From positions 496,001 to 560,000 of the forward strand of contig CAMLBF010000001.1 in assembly GCA_946478235.1 (NCBI GenBank): 64,000 nt of DNA, given 5' to 3'. A model generated the notes under the pieces. It worked only from the letters and a program-made list of their open reading frames with translations. It did not search any database and was not told where the DNA came from. Position numbers and translations under genes: made by a program. Within the stretch, counting starts at the first letter, position 1; each line of letters starts with the position of its first letter. The stretch comes from an uncultured Bartonella sp. GTDB taxonomy: Bacteria; Pseudomonadota; Alphaproteobacteria; Rhizobiales; Rhizobiaceae. Shown piece after piece: positions 58,810 through 64,000 of the stretch.

Positions 58810-59868
58810 TTATCTCAACATGTTTTGTTATACAATCTGCTATGTATCTCTGTTTTTGATACAAGCGATCTAAATACTAATGCCATCCACGTTCACAACC
58901 GTGAAAAAATAGCATTTGCAAGCGTCAATGAGACTATTGGTACATATCAATAGGATTAAAACAGAATCGAATTGTGATTGTCTTCATAGATCCTAAATTT
59001 CACAAAACATCCGATCGTTACAAATAAAATTATAGGAATCTCCAACCGTCCATAATTTTTTTCACTGCTTTAAGACAAGCAAAATAAGCTCCATTTAAAT
59101 GTTAACACAGTCGATTTTTTTTAAGAAAGCTTGTGTTACTGACGAGGCAAACACAGTCTGTAATTGCCTTTTTTTGTTATAATCTATTCTGCAACGCCGT
59201 TGCAGAAAGACCTTTACAAATAAGATTTCACCACAAATCCAGTTAAGAGCAGTTTCATATCCCCTTTTTAGCTATTAGCCTTTTATAGGCTTAATAGATC
59301 CCACATTATAAAGGGTTCAATGCTGCATCATTAATATCAAATTTTATACCGATTATGTTTCGGTATTCGAGCCGCAGAACTTTAAATTAGTATAGTTTTA
59401 TAATGCCAATTTCTTTCGATATTTTAATAGTTCACCCATTTAACTACAAATATGATAATTTCAGTGATTATTAAAGTATTTCAAGAATAACAGAATTGAT
59501 TTATATAGATAATTAGAGGTTTGCCAATTTTATTAAAATAAATTTATACGCTAACTTTTACAATATTTATTTATAAACTTATAATATTAAACATAAAGTA
59601 AAATATATATACATATTAAAGAATATATAAATTTTATTCCATCTGAAAAATCGCCAATCAATACATAAAAAATGAAATTTGTATTTATGCGTACATTTTT
59701 ATAACTTTATTAAATATGAATATTTAATATATACTATATCCACCAGAAATTCTTCATAAAGGCATTAAGCGGAAGAATTGCGGTGGGTTGCAAAATCTAT
59801 AGAAGCATTAGCCCTAAAGGTTTATATTAACGGGAAGAATCTTGCATAATAATTTTAGGACGCAGACA
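58810..59868. other. silent AT-rich kilobase after tRNA-Arg
   Basis: The longest gap in the window. I found no credible coding frame, integrase remnant or copy of the tRNA 3' end. A perfect 21-base palindrome lies in it (separate entry). Its last 400 bases are extremely AT-rich. It may be a decayed gene region. Confidence 0.5.
59187..59207. repeat. 10-bp perfect inverted repeat with one-base spacer
   Basis: TTCTGCAACG-C-CGTTGCAGAA directly follows a TATAAT word at 59178-59183. It could be an operator or a small hairpin. No gene starts within 600 bases downstream. Confidence 0.5.
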
Positions 59869-60903
59869 ATGTCACATGAGCGAATCATATGTTTTGATGG
59901 ACACAATGATATCCTATCCAAAATATGGTCCACCAAAAACTCTTCCGCAAACTGTTTCATTGATGGTTTTGACGAAGCGGAAATTGATTTGCCGAAAGCT
60001 AAAAGCGGTGGCCTTCGCGGAGGACTTTGTGCTGTTTTCCCTCCATCAACAGATGAAACGCTCGATGCCAATGGTATTTTGCACCAGCTTTCACAAACCG
60101 ATGCCCTAAAATCAACTATGGAAATGGCAAAACTTCTTCATAATATTGAAGATAGCGCGCCGGATCAGATAAAAATTTGCAAAACGGCCAGTGAAATTCG
60201 ACAAGCTATCAAACAGAATAAGTTTGCAGCAGTCTTTCACATTGAAGGTGCAGAAGCAATCACAGACAGCTTGGAAGAATTGTCCATGCTCTATGATTAT
60301 GGTTTACGCAGCATCGGTCCTGTGTGGAGCAGACCCAATATTTTTGCCTTCGGCGTGCCATTCCGATTTCCTTCAACACCCGATATTGGTCCAGGTTTAA
60401 CAGAGACTGGCAAAAAGCTGATACGGGAATGTAATAAGCTGCGTATTATGATTGACCTTTCCCACATGAATGAAAAAGGCTTTTTTGATATTGCCAAAAT
60501 TTCAGATTCGCCACTCGTTGCCAGTCATTCAAACGCTTATAAACTCAGCCATCAAAGTCGAAATCTCACAGATGAACAATTGCTTGCCATTAGAGACAGT
60601 AACGGCTTGGTTGGAATTAATTTTGGTGTCAAATTTCTCAGACAAGATGGTGAGAGGAATAGAGATACGCCTTTACAAACAATCATCAATCATATTCGCT
60701 ATATCGTAGATCTGATCGGTGTTGATCATGTTGGTTTTGGATCCGATTTTGACGGAACAACAATTCCCAACGAATTAAAGGATTGTTCTGCTCTGCCGAA
60801 GCTTATTGAAACCATGCAAAAAGCTGGTTTTCATAGCGATGAAATAGAAAAGATCGCCGCTAAAAATTGGATTTTCGTACTTGAGCGTATTTGGGGTGAA
60901 TAA
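59869..60903 (+). CDS. membrane dipeptidase (renal dipeptidase family, M19)
   Basis: A 344-residue zinc dipeptidase. The first metal site is DGHNDILSK at the N-terminus, the bridging glutamate is in HIEGAEAI, and further ligands are in DLSHM, SHSNAYKLSHQSRN and the GVDHVGFGSDFDG block. No signal peptide is visible, so unlike the animal enzyme it is probably cytoplasmic. I chose the ATG with AGGA eight bases upstream instead of a TTG nine codons earlier. It could cleave dipeptides or D-amino-acid-containing ones. Confidence 0.9.
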   Translation: MSHERIICFDGHNDILSKIWSTKNSSANCFIDGFDEAEIDLPKAKSGGLRGGLCAVFPPSTDETLDANGILHQLSQTDALKSTMEMAKLLHNIEDSAPDQIKICKTASEIRQAIKQNKFAAVFHIEGAEAITDSLEELSMLYDYGLRSIGPVWSRPNIFAFGVPFRFPSTPDIGPGLTETGKKLIRECNKLRIMIDLSHMNEKGFFDIAKISDSPLVASHSNAYKLSHQSRNLTDEQLLAIRDSNGLVGINFGVKFLRQDGERNRDTPLQTIINHIRYIVDLIGVDHVGFGSDFDGTTIPNELKDCSALPKLIETMQKAGFHSDEIEKIAAKNWIFVLERIWGE

Positions 60904-61223
60904 GAAGCCATTATGCGGCTTATCAACAATAGAGAGCGATTATTTATATATTTTTATAAATATATAATTTGCATTCTTACACTTAACATATTGGTGATAA
61001 AAATTAATCTCGAATAAAACTAATCGTATATGTTTATTCTTATCAAAAATAATAAAGTATTTTAACTTATAAAAATAAAGATCCATTATTTTTAAATTAA
61101 AATAATGCTTTAAAATGATAGGGATAGCATATTTTAACAAAGCTATTGACATAAGATTGTTAGTCATCAATACACAAGCGATAAAATAACAACGAATAAT
61201 CATAATAAATTGGATGCTTGTTA
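60904..61223. other. AT-rich gap between dipeptidase and MFS genes
   Basis: 320 very AT-rich bases. An 87-codon minus-strand frame is made almost entirely of AT-rich codons (I, K, Y, F, N) and is not credible. No terminator with a G-C stem follows the dipeptidase. The MFS promoter must lie here. Confidence 0.45.
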
Positions 61224-62444
61224 ATGGCTAACGCTTACAGCGAATTGTTTAAGGCACCAGGCTCTCTTGCCTTTTCAATGTCGGGATTTTTTGCGCGCAT
61301 GCCGATATCCATGATATCGATCGGCATAATGACCATGTTTGCGGTAGACGGTGTAAATTACACAACCGCAGGATATGTTGCAGCAAGCTATGTATTTGCC
61401 AATGCCATTATCACTCCGCAAATTTCCAGACTAGCCGACCAGTATGGTCAAGCGCGGGTCGCTCGACCTGCCATGTTAATTTCAGTGATTTCCTTATGCT
61501 CTCTTTTATTAGCTGTATATTACCATGCACCCGTTTATGTCATGATCTTGGCAGCCGTTCTTGCCGGATTTATGCCTAGTTTTGGTTCATTTGTGCGAAC
61601 ACGTTGGTCACAGCTTTATCACGGTTCTTCCCAATTGCATGTCGCATTTGCTTTTGAATCCATTCTGGATGAACTGATTTTTATGATTGGTCCCATCATT
61701 GCAATCGAGTTCTCCAATAAACTATTCCCTTCTGCCGGACCACTATCCGCCGCTTTGATATTGTTGGTCGCAGGTTGGATTTTTACCATGCAGAAATCGA
61801 CCGAACCGGTTGCTCATGGACGCGTGACACAAAAATCTACATCTATGATCCGGAAGTTTCCAATCCAATTACTATCGATGATCCTGTTTTGTATGGGCAC
61901 AATTGGAGGTACCGCTGAAATATCAGTCGTTGCCTTGGCAAAATCACTCGATCAATCCAATTATGCGGCAGTTCCTTTGGTTCTTTATGCACTCGGGTCG
62001 TTTTTTGCTGGAATAACCTACGGCGCTTTAAAGATACGTATCAGTCTACCCAAACAATTGTTCATTGCGCTCATTGTTGCTGCCATTACAACACTACCGC
62101 TGTTGTTTGTCTCCAATTTATGGAATTTGAGCCTCGTGCTTTTTATAGCTGGTGCTGCCTGTTCCCCAACAATTATTATTAGTATGTCATTGATTGATAC
62201 GATTGTCCCACCAGAAAAACTGACTGAAAGTATGTCATGGGGGACGACAGGCATCGCTATTGGTGTTGCAACAGGTGCAGCCTTATCTGGCCAGCTTATT
62301 GACAATTTTACCATTGAAAGCGGATTTTACATTTCAATTATTTGCAGTTTTCTAGCTTTGATTATTGCTTTTCTCGGGCGAAAATCATTGAAAAGTAAAG
62401 CGCTTATCCATGATATCACAGTAGCTAAAACTGTCGATGAATGA
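61224..62444 (+). CDS. MFS transporter
   Basis: A 406-residue protein with about 12 predicted helices in two halves of six. The loop 2-3 region SRLADQYGQARVARPAML fits the MFS signature pattern (G/S-x-L-x-D-x-x-G-x-x-R). Substrate unknown; relatives are annotated as sugar or drug exporters. The longest frame begins at a TTG two codons before the ATG chosen here, which has GGA nine bases upstream. It faces the MATE transporter gene tail to tail, 47 bases apart. Confidence 0.86.
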   Translation: MANAYSELFKAPGSLAFSMSGFFARMPISMISIGIMTMFAVDGVNYTTAGYVAASYVFANAIITPQISRLADQYGQARVARPAMLISVISLCSLLLAVYYHAPVYVMILAAVLAGFMPSFGSFVRTRWSQLYHGSSQLHVAFAFESILDELIFMIGPIIAIEFSNKLFPSAGPLSAALILLVAGWIFTMQKSTEPVAHGRVTQKSTSMIRKFPIQLLSMILFCMGTIGGTAEISVVALAKSLDQSNYAAVPLVLYALGSFFAGITYGALKIRISLPKQLFIALIVAAITTLPLLFVSNLWNLSLVLFIAGAACSPTIIISMSLIDTIVPPEKLTESMSWGTTGIAIGVATGAALSGQLIDNFTIESGFYISIICSFLALIIAFLGRKSLKSKALIHDITVAKTVDE

Positions 62445-62491
62445 TCGAACAATTATTGTTAAATGGAGCAATAACAGAATTGCGCTATTTG

Positions 62492-63883
62492 CTATTTTTG
62501 CGGCGTATCAATCAAACGCGTTTTTTTCCATAGTCCTGATTTATAATAACAAGCTGCCATAATAAGCGAAGCCAATGCACCAATCGGAAAACTTAACCAT
62601 ATCGCATTGGCTCCGATTGAATGATAAGAAAGATAATAAAATCCTAATCTTACGGGATACATAGCGATAAAAAGACAAAACAGCGGTACCAAAACCGCAC
62701 CGTTAGCTCTCACTGTTGAATAGAGCACCATAGACACCCCAAAAAACAGAAAACTCCAACTTGCTAAAAACTGTATATGACGCGCATATTCTACCGTTTC
62801 ATTTTGAGCGCCAAGAAACAAGACGATAACTGGCCTGTCAAAAATAAGCAGGAGGCTTAACAATAGGCATGTGATGATAAATGTGGCGATACAACCTATT
62901 TTCGTAATCTTGTCCACCCTCCCCCAACGACCAGCCCCAATATTTTGCGCCGCCATTGCGCTTACAGCAGCACCAACCGCCATGGAAGGCATTTGAAGAT
63001 AGGTCCACAATTGTTGGACGATATTATAAGCGGCGATAGTCAACACACCTTCATGATTGACCAAACCAATCATAACAAGACCAGCCGAAGCGATAATCAT
63101 CATTTGCAGGCTCATTGGAAAGCCCTTAAGAACGATATATCGCATAAGATTAAAATGCGGCCATAGGTATAGCAATTCGCGCCCCTTAAGGCGTAATGGC
63201 AAATTTTTTAAATAAATATATATCAACATGGATATGAGTGCAGAATAACCGGATACTGCGCTGGATACGGCAGCCCCTGCTATACCCATTTTGGGAAAAA
63301 TCCATATTCCTAAAATAAACAGCGGATTAAAAATAATATCGAGGACAACATTCACTACCATGAAAATCAGCGGCGTTATGGAGTCTCCTGATCCTCGCAA
63401 CCCCATCATAACCATGAGCATTAACAGATTGGCTGGGTTCGCAATAAAAATAACGCGCAAATATTGTTCAGCGAGTAAAAATGCATCATCTGGTGTTTTT
63501 AATAAGTTCAATATATCGGAAGAAAACAACAACCCTAACACGGCTATACAAATAGATAGAACCAAACAAAACCCAATTGCCGCGCCAAATGCCCGCCTTG
63601 CTTCATTAATATCTTTACGTCCAATATTTTGCCCCACCATAACCGTTGCAGCCATACCAAAGCCAAAGACAAGCGAGAAAAGAAGAAAAGAGATGATATT
63701 GGCATTTGCTGTTGCGGCTAGCGCATTTTCGCCAAGAAAACGACCAACCCAAATTGTATTAATAGAACCGTTTAATGATTGCAGAATATTGGATAATAAA
63801 GTTGGAATCGCAAATAACAGCAGCGTCTTTGTAATGGGGCCATCAGTCAGATTATTGACTGGTACAGTTTGCGATTGAGCCAC
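62492..63883 (-). CDS. MATE family multidrug/Na+ antiporter
   Basis: A 463-residue transporter with 12 predicted helices in two MatE repeats. The N-terminal TDGPITKTLLLFAIPTLLSN and the second-repeat KGFPMSLQMMIIASAGLVMI blocks are typical of the family's NorM/DinF-like branch. It should export cationic compounds in exchange for Na+ or H+. The start is a GTG with GGAG seven bases upstream. The remaining 117 bases to the window edge hold no recognisable gene start. Confidence 0.9.
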   Translation of the reverse strand: MAQSQTVPVNNLTDGPITKTLLLFAIPTLLSNILQSLNGSINTIWVGRFLGENALAATANANIISFLLFSLVFGFGMAATVMVGQNIGRKDINEARRAFGAAIGFCLVLSICIAVLGLLFSSDILNLLKTPDDAFLLAEQYLRVIFIANPANLLMLMVMMGLRGSGDSITPLIFMVVNVVLDIIFNPLFILGIWIFPKMGIAGAAVSSAVSGYSALISMLIYIYLKNLPLRLKGRELLYLWPHFNLMRYIVLKGFPMSLQMMIIASAGLVMIGLVNHEGVLTIAAYNIVQQLWTYLQMPSMAVGAAVSAMAAQNIGAGRWGRVDKITKIGCIATFIITCLLLSLLLIFDRPVIVLFLGAQNETVEYARHIQFLASWSFLFFGVSMVLYSTVRANGAVLVPLFCLFIAMYPVRLGFYYLSYHSIGANAIWLSFPIGALASLIMAACYYKSGLWKKTRLIDTPQK

Positions 63884-64000
63884 ATTGACTCTCCATAATG
63901 ATGAACAACGGCATTGAACAAATGGAACGTATAATTAAGTGAGATGCACGATACAGACAAATATAACAATTTTCTGTTTTATAGCCTAACATTTTCCTAT

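Noticed and set aside
58643-58864. 73-codon minus-strand frame over tRNA-Arg
   Set aside because: It is the reverse translation of the tRNA (the familiar HPKRFELLTPRF artefact), not a gene.
60940-61203. 87-codon minus-strand frame after the dipeptidase
   Set aside because: The product is dominated by I, K, Y, F and N, as random AT-rich DNA gives. No start signal.
58733-62444. genomic island inserted at tRNA-Arg
   Set aside because: The location and AT-richness are suggestive, but I found no integrase, no repeat of the tRNA 3' end and only ordinary genes.

Overview
The window is chromosomal, low-GC (roughly 40% by eye) alphaproteobacterial DNA. Several gene groups are typical of Hyphomicrobiales (Rhizobiales): a fused anthranilate synthase TrpE(G) with a TrpL attenuator, the CtrA/SciP/ChpT/EipA cell-cycle and envelope cluster, a ChoX-type choline transporter, a BepDE-type efflux pump and a GnnA/GnnB-like pair for 2,3-diaminoglucose lipid A. 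The low GC together with this gene set suggests a Bartonellaceae-like lineage that still makes leucine and tryptophan. No phage, insertion sequence, CRISPR array or plasmid gene was seen.

Layout. 1-6.7 kb: a truncated HerA-like ATPase, rplY-pth, an L,D-transpeptidase lipoprotein, ychF, a PRC-barrel protein and apt. 6.6-11.3 kb: the cytochrome bc1 operon (Rieske, cytochrome b, cytochrome c1) running into apt, preceded by an ABC exporter. 11.7-15 kb: trmL and hemF, facing a Nudix CoA pyrophosphatase and CCA-adding enzyme pair. 15.2-22 kb: a tightly coupled MoxR-DUF58-BatA/DUF4159-VWA operon. 22-28.4 kb: GNAT, OmpW with an upstream FNR-type box, a phosphoesterase, leuA with a candidate leucine leader, a Nudix hydrolase and a cation-efflux gene. 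28.4-32 kb: trpE(G), its TrpL attenuator, a candidate small RNA and an Rsm22-family protein.

32-37.3 kb holds a choline ABC transporter in which the binding protein and permease are one polypeptide, then choV, a SPOUT methyltransferase and mnmA. 37.7-42.4 kb holds sciP, fliJ-like, ctrA, chpT, eipA and a coiled-coil membrane protein. 42.6-49 kb holds a purine permease, the gnnB/gnnA pair, tRNA-Met and fhs. 49.2-56.5 kb holds the RND pump with a divergent TetR regulator and an operator-like palindrome, then pgi. 57-64 kb is very AT-rich: an orphan histidine kinase, tRNA-Arg, a silent kilobase, a membrane dipeptidase, an MFS transporter and a MATE transporter.

The genes are mostly housekeeping. 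The interesting material lies between them: ribosome-mediated attenuators, a C-rich-loop small RNA with its own promoter and terminator, an FNR box, CtrA/GANTC control of ctrA, an efflux operator and degenerate short tandem repeats just downstream of several genes. I did not find an obviously new multi-gene system. The best candidates for novelty are the small RNA upstream of trpL, the leuA leader and the ChoX-ChoW fusion.
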